Origin: Liolophura sinensis
Taxonomy: Eukaryota > Mollusca > Polyplacophora > Chitonida > Chitonidae
DNA length: 64,000 nt
NCBI RefSeq assembly: GCF_032854445.1
Contig: NC_088305.1
Coordinates: forward strand, 1,121,001-1,185,000
Direction of reading: 5' to 3'
This document shows positions 51,501 through 59,809 of the stretch, one piece after another. A model generated the notes under the pieces. It was not told the origin of the DNA. It ran no database searches and was given only the letters and a program-made list of their open reading frames with translations. Positions within the stretch are counted from its first letter, which is position 1, and every line of letters starts with the position of its first letter. Both the position numbers and the translations under genes were made by a program.

Positions 51501-52130
51501 ATCTGCTCACCAAAACGGCCAGAAAGAGAGTGGAAAACTGCTTGGCAGATACCTAAAATGCTCATAGTAAACCACTGACCTCTGGCAACTATCTGATGAA
51601 CTTTCCCATTTGACACAGATTTTCAACCACAGTCAGCTATGACCTACACAGGTGGAAGACAAGAATAAATATCCAGTGAACTTCACTTAAGACAGTGTGT
51701 ATTAATATCTAAAATCCCTTGCGAGCCCTCCGGAATATCTGTTGCCACCACAACTCCAAGAACAGTGGATGAAGGGACCACAAACGTACCGGGATACGCA
51801 GTAGCTGCACGCAACCTGTCTGTATGCTTTTTGGTGTTCTTTACTCAGGAAAGGCTATCTCATGAGGTAACTAGAATATACAAGTATTTGATCAGTGAGG
51901 AGTTTTGGGTGCTGCTTGCCTTTGATGACCAGCTTCTCACAGGTTCACTAAGAAAAGTTGATTCTCAAAAGAATTCAGGTTACTCTACTGTGGTACGTGA
52001 CGGCACCAAATTTTTTACAAATTCTCGTATCAGCATGCATACCTGAGGCACCATCAGTTACAAGATCCAACAAATTTTGACTGTCATCATAGAAATCCAC
52101 TTGCTCACTAAGAGGTCTTTGATGTGACAT
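36321..52130 (-). CDS. PARP-family ADP-ribosyltransferase with N-terminal UIM and C-terminal UBA-like domain, complete 10-exon gene
   Basis: Exons, 5' to 3' on the minus strand: 52130-52043, 50615-50407, 48296-47699, 45952-45829, 45281-45191, 43630-43538, 41804-41213, 37780-37686, 36812-36773, 36529-36321. They join in frame to 712 residues and TAG. Start: first ATG after an in-frame TGA, reading MSHQRPLSEQVDFYDD. Residues 34-48 (LWYEAQLKAALEESL) fit a ubiquitin-interacting motif (A-x3-S core). Residues 147-166 are very basic (ESRRRKRQLQRKSRR...), a likely nuclear signal. Residues about 255-426 are the PARP catalytic fold: SIERLQNFMLLDRYRKEKE, YLYHGT (His309), GHFGRGIYF (Tyr338), FYDSV, and NEFVIYENRRAMTEYIITC (Glu409), giving an apparent H-Y-E triad. 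An acidic, Ser/Thr-rich linker follows, then a helical segment (606-630) and a UBA-like tail (672-712). I do not recognise a named orthologue. Confidence 0.93.
36773..36812 (-). CDS. PARP/UBA gene exon 9 (40-bp microexon)
   Basis: Thirteen codons plus one base (ISSPSGKKDVFLV); acceptor TCTTTACAG, donor G|GTAAGT. Phases fit both neighbours; with a length of 3n+1 it cannot be skipped without a frameshift. Confidence 0.75.
36813..37685. other. PARP/UBA intron 8
   Basis: Unique sequence with a G-rich stretch at about 36971-36996 (plus strand). No exon or repeat recognised. Confidence 0.5.
37686..37780 (-). CDS. PARP/UBA gene exon 8 (charged helix; parent of a satellite)
   Basis: 31 codons, ALSVGEDDHVEILKKVREEI then RRQRQLEKSVQ, probably helical. 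Acceptor GTGTTTACAG|ATGCTC, donor CAG|GTAGGT. The 5' half and acceptor resemble the 95-bp satellite upstream in intron 7. Confidence 0.87.
37781..40790 (-). repeat. 95-bp satellite derived from PARP/UBA exon 8, in intron 7
   Basis: About 31 copies of a ~95-bp unit beginning at the exon 8 acceptor. On the gene strand a unit contains GCTTTGTGTTGATAGATGTG, then AAGGAAAGATGATCAATTAG, AGAGACTAAAGAA; exon 8 with its acceptor has GCTTTGTGTTTACAGATGCT, then GGGGAAGATGATCATG and TTGAGATACTAAAGAA. Copies are 90 percent or more alike by eye. A ~104-bp variant with a GTCAACACA insertion appears twice (about 40230 and 40640), evidence of segmental duplication within the array. Confidence 0.95.
40860..41068 (+). 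mobile_element. SINE family 1 copy in PARP/UBA intron 7
   Basis: Starts GGGCCCTGCATGGCCAAGTG (tRNA-like head), has GTGTTCAAGTCC and CCTGCAGATGGTCGTGG, and ends AAATAAATAAA. A second 3' tail piece follows at about 41128-41192. Confidence 0.75.
41213..41804 (-). CDS. PARP/UBA gene exon 7 (end of catalytic domain and acidic linker)
   Basis: 197 codons; acceptor GGCTCCGCAG, donor G|GTACAG. Starts GCPRDFNEFVIYENRRAM; the Glu of NEF aligns with the catalytic Glu in PARP1 (NEY) and tankyrase (AEY). The remaining ~170 residues are Asp/Ser/Thr-rich and probably disordered. Confidence 0.92.
41805..43537. other. PARP/UBA intron 6
   Basis: Includes a 30-bp array at about 42350-42540 (unit CTAACAGACATTAGAGGGTC plus ATGTAGCCAA, about six copies), a dispersed-repeat piece at about 42990-43100, and an inverted repeat at 43208-43405. 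Otherwise nothing recognised. Confidence 0.6.
43205..43408. repeat. Inverted repeat (foldback) in PARP/UBA intron 6
   Basis: CCTTATTTTCATAAAAGTAA...ATAAATTCCACTGAA at about 43207-43246 is an imperfect reverse complement of TTCAGTGGAATTTATGCATA...ATTATGAAAATGAT at about 43364-43402. Arms are about 40 bp with a loop of about 115 bp. Confidence 0.75.
43538..43630 (-). CDS. PARP/UBA gene exon 6
   Basis: 31 codons; acceptor TGTTTTATAG, donor AAG|GTACAT. Ends RKFYDSVK, the YDS motif of PARP domains. Confidence 0.88.
43631..45190. other. PARP/UBA intron 5
   Basis: Unique sequence throughout as far as I can see; no repeat array and no additional exon needed by the frame. Confidence 0.55.
45191..45281 (-). 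CDS. PARP/UBA gene exon 5
   Basis: Acceptor CACTTTTCAG, donor AAG|GTACAT; completes YFSDNPRKCLQYV and continues with CILKCRVVLGDTK, typical PARP core strands. Confidence 0.92.
45605..45828 (-). repeat. 79-bp tandem duplication of the end of PARP/UBA exon 4 with its donor
   Basis: Donor strings on the plus strand (cttacctgaag) recur at 45670, 45749 and 45828, an exact 79-bp spacing. Each copy carries sequence like TGTGAGGAGARTCTGGATCA upstream and GGGATATACTTCAG|GTAAGT, i.e. the exon 4 part for EENLDQRLSRKGHFGRGIYF plus the donor. The outermost copy decays after about 60 bp. Confidence 0.94.
45829..45952 (-). CDS. PARP/UBA gene exon 4 (His and Tyr of the catalytic triad)
   Basis: Acceptor GTGTGCAG, donor AG|GTAAGT. 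Encodes FAINERYLYHGTKVAKEVV, then GHFGRGIYF. Its last ~70 bp with the donor are tandemly copied three times just downstream (45630-45828). Confidence 0.94.
45953..47698. other. PARP/UBA intron 3
   Basis: Unique apart from a dispersed family 2 piece at about 47370-47480 and an (ATG)n run near 47353. No exon seen. Confidence 0.55.
47699..48296 (-). CDS. PARP/UBA gene exon 3 (basic region, start of catalytic domain)
   Basis: 199 codons; acceptor GGTATAG with a weak pyrimidine tract, donor G|GTGAGT. Holds the basic cluster and, at its end, VVSIERLQNFMLLDRYRKEK, the conserved first strand and helix of PARP catalytic domains. Confidence 0.9.
48546..48750 (+). mobile_element. SINE family 1 copy in PARP/UBA intron 2
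   Basis: tRNA-like head (GGCCTGAGTAGTTAGCCTGG), family body, GGCATAAAACACTAATCGAA and AATAAATAA tail. Confidence 0.78.
48930..49150 (-). mobile_element. SINE family 1 copy, minus orientation
   Basis: The reverse strand carries the tRNA-like head near 49150 (TGGTGAGAGGCTCC region) and the family body down to a TTTACTAAAAGA-side tail; internally diverged. Confidence 0.65.
49326..49905. mobile_element. Possible MITE-like non-autonomous DNA transposon
   Basis: The left end CCATCCAGACTATCCAAC and the reverse complement of the right end (CCACATGCTATCCAAC) are similar; both continue inward with TTGACTCAACAG-like and CACTCAACTC-like strings. TTGAGT/ACTCAA motifs recur through the 580 bp. No open frame. 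Confidence 0.5.
50058..50255 (-). mobile_element. SINE family 1 copy, minus orientation
   Basis: Well-preserved body (GGTGGGAGGAAACCGGGCAC, AGCCCGGGGGAATCCCACGA) after an ATTTATTGGATTAGTGTTTTA tail side; the head is truncated. A further short truncated piece lies at about 50625-50712. Confidence 0.8.
50407..50615 (-). CDS. PARP/UBA gene exon 2 (ubiquitin-interacting motif)
   Basis: 69 codons; acceptor CCTACGCAG, donor CTG|GTGAGT. The UIM-like helix is followed by an acidic, Gln-rich segment ending in QQQQQL. Confidence 0.85.
50868..51040 (+). mobile_element. SINE family 1 copy, 5'-truncated
   Basis: Body CCAGCCGTAGGTGGGAAAGT through CCCCCGGGTTCTGCCCGG to AATAAATAAATAAA; the tRNA head is degraded. 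Confidence 0.8.
51041..52042. other. PARP/UBA intron 1, remainder
   Basis: Two poly(C) tracts at about 51340-51378 and a dispersed family 2 piece at about 51560-51620. No exon recognised. Confidence 0.6.
52043..52130 (-). CDS. PARP/UBA gene exon 1 (start codon)
   Basis: 29 codons, MSHQRPLSEQ..., donor G|GTATGC. An in-frame TGA 15 bases before the ATG fixes the start. A TTTTGTAG at about 52179 could be a 5'UTR acceptor. Confidence 0.8.
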
Positions 52131-53642
52131 TCTCTGCTCCAAATCTCATCTCATCTGCATCTCCTGGCCCTTCATCTACAAAATCGATCAGTGAAACACA
52201 CCTTACAACACATCCACACATGCTACTACAGTTGCGAATGTAAGTCTCAAATCGAACAACACGTTTGGAGATATACAGAGAGAACCTGCTTCTAATGTGA
52301 CGGATCCATGGCAAAGAACATTTACCACATCTTCACAGGCACATTCAAATCTTCCCTAGCGTAAATCGATGTCAACCCAGTGATTTCCATAATTAACTCA
52401 CCTGTTCTGAATCTCACCAGACCTTAAACGATCGATGACAACAGCACAAATTCACAAAATAAATAAATTTACAAACACTACACCCACTGTGGCCATAAGC
52501 CTTCTATAACCATTTTGATAACGTGAACAACAACGAACAAGACTGAAGTGATTAACGACATCTGACCTCAGGGACAGGGAAGCAGCCAAATGGGTTACTA
52601 CAGACTTGCCTAGTGTTACCATAATGATTGCAATAGGTGGGCCCTTTGTTACAATATGTGGCAGACAAAATTCAAGAGGATGCTTGTACAGTCTCGCATG
52701 TCTAACATCTATTTAAGACCAACTGTCTTCCACCAATATAAAGCGCACACTAGTTTAACTAATTTAAACAATGAGATCTACTTTCAACAATATATCACCT
52801 GCCTCAGGTAAATATCAGAAATTGTCAAAAACAGATTTCAACGTTTAATTTAACTGAACTAATTGCACAGCACACATCTGTAGGAATTAATGTTTATTAG
52901 TAATTTGCCGAAGGTTGACTGTTTTCCCCTGGGAAATCAACTTGTCTGGCATTTGTAAGGCTGTGGGTGCTGTCTGACATCAGTTCAGTGAAGAAGCTGC
53001 TTTTCACAAGGTACAACTGTCACGTACTAACCATAGACAGCACCCTAGTCTTTACAACAACCCATCTGACATCTATCAAATCACGGATATCTACTCAAAT
53101 AAATCCATTAATTTTTTTTCTCTGATATCAGTGTCTCTGGAATAACACTTCCTGTCATAGCTCTTTGGAGCCCACAGAGATATATACAAGATTAAGTTCC
53201 AATAAAAAAAACATTCACACCATACGTTTACCAATAATTCTACGTGTTCCACAGCACCTGCGTATATGAAAATGGGATTCCCCTATCAAAGTTCCTGGTT
53301 TCGATGTAAAGTTCCCTTCTCGGAATCTTGGTTTGGGGGCATTCAAAACTTTACCACCGCCTTACTCAAATAATGATGACGTGCAATAATGAGTCGGTAA
53401 AGAAATTAAAAAAGTATAACTTCAAAATTAACCGAAATGCTAGATGATAAACCAATATTGGGAATTCATGTAAACGGTTTTTATAAATACATTATGTACA
53501 AAGGCTTTCGAAATAAAGCAAAAACATAAATGTCTTTTCAACGATATTAATTCAAAATACAATACGAAATGAAACCATGCTTTCCGTTTTATATACCGGT
53601 TCCTATTTTTGAATTAGGCGGGAATCGCTGTCATACATAAGC
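52131..53642. promoter_or_regulatory. Head-to-head intergenic region between PARP/UBA and UBE3D
   Basis: About 1.5 kb separate the two start codons, which point away from each other. The region therefore holds both upstream regions, possibly with a 5'UTR intron for the PARP gene. No TATA box or CpG-rich block was recognised. Confidence 0.5.
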
Positions 53643-53761
53643 ATGGCGGATGCAGAACATGCGTCAAAGTCGCCAGTTGGAGTTTGCTCCGGACGGATAC
53701 TGCTGTTCGCAGAAGTCAAACAGCTTCTTTCTGCAGTTCAACTTGTCCTTGACACTCAAAA
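53643..53761 (+). CDS. UBE3D: UBE3D exon 1
   Basis: ATG in GCATGGCGG context; 39 codons plus two bases, donor AA|GTACGT. Confidence 0.88.
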
Positions 53762-56700
53762 GTACGTAAATGGATAAACCATTTTGCCATGACAAAGCGA
53801 CTTGGTCTGATTATTCGTCTGACTTTACCCACCTGCTTTGTGTGGGGACAACAACAACAATCAGCATTTCCGAAATAGTAAAACGCTGCCACCAGTGACA
53901 GTGATAAAACTTCGCTGAAAAGAACCCTTTGATTTAAATTGTTGTAATCTGTCACTGTCTATAGTGGTAAAGAATGTAAATTTAGGAAACTAAATTTAAA
54001 TCCGTCCAGGTTTGTTCTACAGAATCATGCCAAACTATAGCCCCGAAAGACACCAGCTCCTTTTCTTATATTGGCCTAGCGTCGTTGGACGGTATTAATT
54101 TCGTTCTCAACAAAGGTCCAGGCTGATTCTCTTTTCTCTACGTCGCAATGAAGCTTTGTTAGTTTTGTGTTAACGTCCATGTTCATATTTAGACATCTTT
54201 TTCAGTGCCCTGTTTATGCAAATGAAAAATCTACACTGTTGGGTTGTCCCCTCTGAATAATATTCCATCTCTTTGGCTTTTTTTCTGTGACATTTTAATC
54301 AGGTTCAACACTGGAGGATTCAGGAATGTCAATATCACATTCACAAATTCCCAGATATCAGTCCAAGTTGATGACAAGACTGTCACCTTCCATTTTGACC
54401 AGTTACGTCTCTCCCCCGTTTCCTGTAATGGACTGATCTGCTTGCCTAATGGAGAAATTCAGCTGCGCATGCAAGTATCGGGACCAAACATTGGCTGCCA
54501 GGCTAACACGAGTCAGAAGTCTCATCACCAGCGACAGTTGGTGGAAAGGCTGCAAAAGAAATATCATCTCTGTGCCTGCGTGATGTGTGGCCAGAGACTA
54601 CTGACAAAAGACTGGTAGGTTGAATTATGTCTGCTGCTGTTGACATTGGAATCAATAATAATGTCAGTGATTCATGGAGTGCAGATATACCACATTTATT
54701 TTTATGAAATAAGAAGCCTGATGGGAATTACCTCCCTTGTTACATGACAGCAATTATGATGTAATGTGAGATTAGTTTTTGAGGCATGAAACTATGAAAA
54801 GTGAGATCTCGCCATTTAAAGCACTCTCTATGTAGGTTCTTTCACAACAGTGACAATTAGTTTCTAGGCAACAGGATGTTTTAAAAAGCCTGCGAGAGCC
54901 ATGGAAATGTCAAGAAGTCAAGTTTTTCAGCTAAAGTTGACTATACATGTATATCTGACTGGGTTCGCTGAAGCTGACTTGAATTTAATTAAGGACAGGA
55001 TTTTTAAATAACCTCCAAATGGATTTGGAAAAAATATACAGCGTTAATCAGGGCTTTCCAAATAAGTTTACAAAATCTGGCGAAAAGCTAGACTAGTGAT
55101 TTCAGTTTTGAACTTGCCATTAACCATTTTATTGGGGTCCCACCTATATGTAGCCACAACCTACTCCTAAAGACGCACCTTTTTAAATGGGAGAGTGACC
55201 CAGAGGGAGGTAATTCAGTGTGGCCCTGTTAAATGAGACAAAGTTATATCAGAATCTCAGCAAAGTTGTGGCTTGTCCAGGGCAATAATCAATATTGTCC
55301 AAAATTCAGCCAAACTGAACACGTAATGGTTAAAGATTGTGTTTACTTTTATTAATGTTAGGTTTTAAACTGGGTGACTCATGATTTTTATCAGTGGCTT
55401 TATTATATATGTAATATAGTAATATATGATTGATTTCACCAAAAATTTGGTGTGTGAAAATGCTCTTTCAGAAGCACATAGAGGACTTAAAAGGACAATT
55501 TTTTCTTAAGAAATTAATGAGACGTCACAAAAAACTTTTAATTAGTCTTATCAGGTGGATGAATCAATCCCAGTCAAGCAGTAAGTTGCAAATTAAGCCC
55601 AAAACTCAGTATTTTCCAATACTTCCTTGAATTTAACCTGAATTGTGGATCCAGATAAAATGGTCTCTGGTGATTGGCCAAATTCATCACTAGGAGCCAC
55701 CACCCCCCACGCCCCCCATCCCCCCACCCCACCCCTCACCTCAACCACCCCCTTCCCGTCCATGAGCCATAATCCTAAATGCATATGCATTAGGCATATA
55801 GATCTATGAATGCATTTGCCAAATGGACCTTGAAACAAACTATTTCAAGCAAAAGGTAAGTATGTGATGGCACTGATACCCTTGGATGTTTTAAAACCGT
55901 TTTAGACGGTTGGAAATTTTTTTTTATAACTTATCAAACTATTTTCCTGGACAGTGTTTAATGGTCTTTCATCCGTTACATACTTAATTTAATTCTAGTG
56001 TTTTCTTTGCATTTAAGTAGCTTGTGCTTGTCTCTGACAGTTTGACAACAGGAAGTGTCTCTGTTACTTAAGAGTGTTTATTACCTCTCACATCACATGA
56101 CTCGCTTCATCCCTACCACTGCCCCAACCATAAACCTTGTTACTGTACTATAAGACAAGTTTACTTTATTGGGGTGCATTAGGTTTACAATAAGTAAAAC
56201 ATATGGCTTTGTTTTCAGCAAATTTAAAAGAGTTCTTCCATTGCCCTCGGAAAATTGGAACGATTTGGCAGATTCTTGGTTCTGTCATCGCCATGACGAC
56301 CAATCAGGCGCTATCCCGAATACATTATTGCCAAGAGAGTCTGACTGCCTGGTTGGAGAATTGTACTGCCTGATCCACAAGTCCAAATTGGCTGTCAAAT
56401 CGTATCAGATTTCTGCAAATCATTATCTTCAGTGCTGTAGGTGCAGGAATCCTATTGGAGAGCTCTACAAAGGGAGGCCACTGTGCAAAGGTAGGTTTTC
56501 ATTCGTTCTTCCAGTCATTGTATTGTGTAGATATATAATGTTTAAGAGCTGTTGTTTAAACAAGACATAAAAATACAATGAAACAATTCTAAAAATCTAT
56601 TACAAAATGTAACAAAAAGTCTTTCAGTTTGCATTTGTGTCATACCAATCTTGTCCCATTCAGAGCATGTTGTGAAAACATGACATCAGAATAGTCCATT

Positions 56701-59256
56701 TTGACCCACTTAGAGATCTTACTAATTAAACCTTTTGAAAATATTTATTTCATTCATACTGTTTCTACACTACTACCCCTGACTTGTACATGTATGCATA
56801 GACAAGTAAGAAGTAATTGGAACTCTCCTGTGTTGTAAATTAAATCAGCACCATGCTTGGATACATGCTGGATTCTTCTCCGGCCGTTTGTTGAAGGTCT
56901 TTCAGCAACCTGTTAAGGGTCTTGGGTTTCCCCCTGGTTTCCTCTTACCATAATGTGTGCCGCCATCGTATAAGCGAAATATTCTTCATTACGGCGTTAA
57001 ACACCAATGAAATAAATAAACAAATAAAAATCAAGCTTGGATACATAAACAGATGTTTGCAGCTTTCATGTTATGTGCATCTGAAAAAATACATTGTTTC
57101 TGTCAATTTCATACATTGATTTAATACAGTATATAACAACAACACATTTCTCCAAAATTTCAAACATTATTGTATACTGTGGTATACTTCAGCAAGGAGT
57201 GGTTTTACTGCACTTACAAGGAAAAAGCCAACATCTGGTGTGTACATATTGAGACATCTTCCATTGATGTGGTGTGCATATCATCAGTTCAGAATTACGC
57301 TGCCAAAGGCCTGTGGTTCTTCCAGCCGTAAGAATGACAGTTGTCGTGTGTGTGAACAGATCAATTGTATGGTGTTTACACACTACACCGAAACTTAGTA
57401 TTCTGAGGTTTTGTTATGACCACATTATCAAAGAGCCTCTATTATTATGTAGTCCAGATATAGCCCAGGAAAGCTCGGGACACAAGTATGGCCCAGATAT
57501 AGCTCAGGACACAAGTGTGGTCCAGATATAGCCCAGGAAGGCTCAGGACACAAGTGTGGTCCAGATATAGCCCAGGAAAGCAAGGGACACAAGTGTGGTG
57601 CGGGTATAGCCCAGGAAAGCTCAGGACACAAGTGTTGTCCAGATATAGCCAAGGAACGCTCAGGACACAAGTGTGGTCCAGATATAGCAGAGGGAAGCAA
57701 GGGACACAAGTGTGGTCCAGATATAGCCCAGGAAAGCTAGGGACACAAGTGTGGTCCAGAAATAGCCCAGGAAAGCTCAGGACACAAGTGTGGTCCAGAT
57801 ATAGCCCAGGAAAGCTCAGGACACAAATGTGGTCCAGATATAGCCCAGAAAAGCTCAGGACACAAGTGTGGTCTGGATATAGCCCAGAAAAGCTAGGGAC
57901 ACAAGTGTGGTCCTGATATAGCCCAGGAAAGCTCCGGACACAAGTGTGGTCTAGATATAGCCCAGGAAAGCTCAGGACACAAGTGTGGTCCAGATATAGC
58001 CCAAGAAAGCTAGGGACACAAGTGTGGTCCGTATATAGCCCAGAAAAGCTCAGGACACAAGTGTGGCCCGTATATAGCCCAGGAATGCTCAGGACACAAG
58101 TATGGTCTGGATAAAGCCCAGGAAAGCTTGGGACACAAGTGTGGTCCGGATATAGCCCAGGAAAGCTCGGGACACAAGTGTGGTCCAGATATAGCCCAGC
58201 AAAGCTCGGGACACAAGTGTGGTCCGGATATAGCCCAGGAAAGCTAGGGACACAAGTGTGGTCCGGAAATAGCCCAGGAAAGCTCGGGACACAAGTGTGG
58301 TCCAGATATAGCTCAGGGAAGCAAGGGACACAATTGTGGTCCTGATATAGCCCAGGAAAGCTAGGGACACAAGTGTGGTCCGGAAATAGCCCAGCAAAGC
58401 TCGGGACACAAGTGTGGTCCAGATATAGCTCAGGGAAGCAAGGGACACAAGTGTGGTCCTGATATAGCCCAGAAAAGCTAGGGACACAAGTGTGGCCCAG
58501 ATATAGCCCAGGAAAGCTCGGGATACAAGTGTGATCCGGATATAGCCCAGGAAAACTAGGGACACAAGTGTGGTCGTGATATAGCTCAGGAAAGCTCGGG
58601 ACACAAGTGTGGTCTGGATATAGCCCAGAAAAGCTCAGGACACAAGTGTGGTCCAGAAATAGCCCAGAAAAACTCAGGACACAAGTATTAACATTTAGGA
58701 TGGTGGTCTTGTTTTCCAATCTTTCCAAAGTTATGGACCTGTTACTTAGTCTTGTCCTTCAACTAGCTGGTGTTCGCCTCTGTGGCCATACATCGGGTAT
58801 CTGCCAGCAACCTGAGCATGGTAGTGGTTTCCCTCGGACTGTGTCTGATCTGCTCTGGGCTTTGTCTGGTTTCCGGTTGTCATGATTATAATGCTGGCTG
58901 TTGTGATACAAGTGAAATGTTCTCGATTACACTGTAAAACACCAGTTAAATAAATATGCTAGTCTTGATTCATACAGTTCAGTATGACTTACAGTGAAAT
59001 AAATAAATGATACAAATAAATGCCAGTGGCAGCCTTTGATTTTGGTATGTAATGCAGAGTGAGGCGTGAAGCATCGAGAAGCATAAAGAATGATTTCTGA
59101 ACTGTTCTGTGTTCTTCCTCTTTCAGAAAAGGCAGCATGTCTGGAGGAAAAGGTTGTATATCCAGACACAGTAAAACTACATTATCACAGTATTTCACTT
59201 TCCAGTGAGGAGAGGAATACACACAGAAAAGCTGTGGAGTTATCAGGCAATGAAAG
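53643..59256 (+). CDS. UBE3D: UBE3D (UBE2CBP-type HECT-like E3 ubiquitin ligase), 5' four exons; gene continues past the window
   Basis: Exons 53643-53761, 54303-54614, 56219-56490 and 59127-59256 join in frame (phases 2, 2, 1, 2) with GT-AG introns and give 277 residues, about 70 percent of the vertebrate protein (about 389). UBE3D is an E3 ligase described as binding the E2 UBE2C. Signature: CVMCGQRLLTKD then KFKRVLPLPSENW (vertebrate CQSCGEVIIKDRK...RVLPLPSENW), ESDCLVGELYCLI, and CCRCRNPIGELY. Cys132/Cys135 and Cys216/Cys219 form two CxxC pairs, probably a zinc site. The N-terminus (GRILLFAEVKQLLSAVQLVL) aligns with the vertebrate start, supporting the ATG. The C-terminal exons should lie beyond 64000. 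Confidence 0.95.
54303..54614 (+). CDS. UBE3D: UBE3D exon 2 (first CxxC pair)
   Basis: Acceptor TTTTAATCAG, donor TG|GTAGGT; 103 codons ending CVMCGQRLLTKD. Confidence 0.93.
54615..56218. other. UBE3D intron 2
   Basis: Unique sequence with a C-rich tract at about 55700-55753. Nothing else recognised. Confidence 0.55.
56219..56490 (+). CDS. UBE3D: UBE3D exon 3 (LPLPSENW and second CxxC pair)
   Basis: Acceptor TTTGTTTTCAG, donor G|GTAGGT; 90 codons with the family's best-conserved block. Confidence 0.95.
56868..57030 (+). mobile_element. SINE family 1 copy in UBE3D intron 3
   Basis: Body from CTCCGGCCGTTTGTTGAAGG to ACGGCGTTAAACACCAATGA with an AAATAAATAAAC tail; head truncated. Confidence 0.8.
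57440..58690. repeat. 39-bp tandem array in UBE3D intron 3
   Basis: About 32 copies of a 39-bp unit (CCAGATATAGCCCAGGAAAG, CTCAGGACACAAGTGTGGT). As 39 is 13 codons, a 427-codon frame stays open on the minus strand (57445-58728) with a 13-residue period (DHTCVPSFPGLYL). I treat this as a by-product of the repeat. Confidence 0.95.
58780..58955 (+). mobile_element. SINE family 1 copy, diverged
   Basis: CCAGCAACCTGAGCATGGTA ... ATAATGCTGGCTGTTGTGAT ... CTGTAAAACACCAGTTAAAT; the CGGGCTCTGCCCGG segment appears duplicated and altered. Confidence 0.7.
59127..59256 (+). CDS. UBE3D: UBE3D exon 4
   Basis: Acceptor CCTCTTTCAG, donor AG|GTATGA; 42 codons (KAACLEEKVVYPDTVKLHYH...). Less conserved, but phase and splice sites fit. 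Confidence 0.8.
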
Positions 59257-59809
59257 GTATGAACGTGTTATGATAGGTGAGTATTGGGTTAGAACTCGCT
59301 GACAGTGAGAGCTACTGTACCGTGTTACCTGTCAGAAATGTCAGGATCCTCAGGCAGGCGATCAGTAAATTAATCAAAAGTTGAGTAACATTTTTGACAA
59401 GCCGAATGATACCGTAGCTATGTCCAAACTCCCCTATCTTCAGCCTGAATGTAAGTTCTAGATCATGCTCCCATAAGTTTATGTCAGCACATCTGTATAT
59501 ACGTATATGTGTATATATTGTATACAGTATCGCAGAGCACTCAAGGCTTATCGTTATTATTAATATTAAAATCCATCAATACCTGTTTTATTTGCCCCAG
59601 CTCACTTAAAGCATAAAACATATTTCCCTTCCATCATAATGCGGGCCGCCATTGTAAAAGTGAAATATTCTCTAGTCCGGTATAAAACACTAATCAATCA
59701 ATCAATCAAATAAATAAATAAAAATAAATCACATAAATACAGAATGTTTTTTGGAACAAAGAAATGAAGAAATCTGAGAAACCTCTTTCCTTAAGCTTTT
59801 CACAAACTA
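59257..59809. other. UBE3D intron 4, first part
   Basis: Unique sequence plus a SINE family 1 tail fragment at about 59625-59730 (GCGGGCCGCCATTGTAAAAG to AATAAATAAA). Confidence 0.6.

Noticed and set aside
57445-58728. 427-codon open frame on the minus strand
   Set aside because: It is the 39-bp array read in 13-residue steps, lies in a UBE3D intron, has no start context or splice support, and opposite-strand frames are also open.
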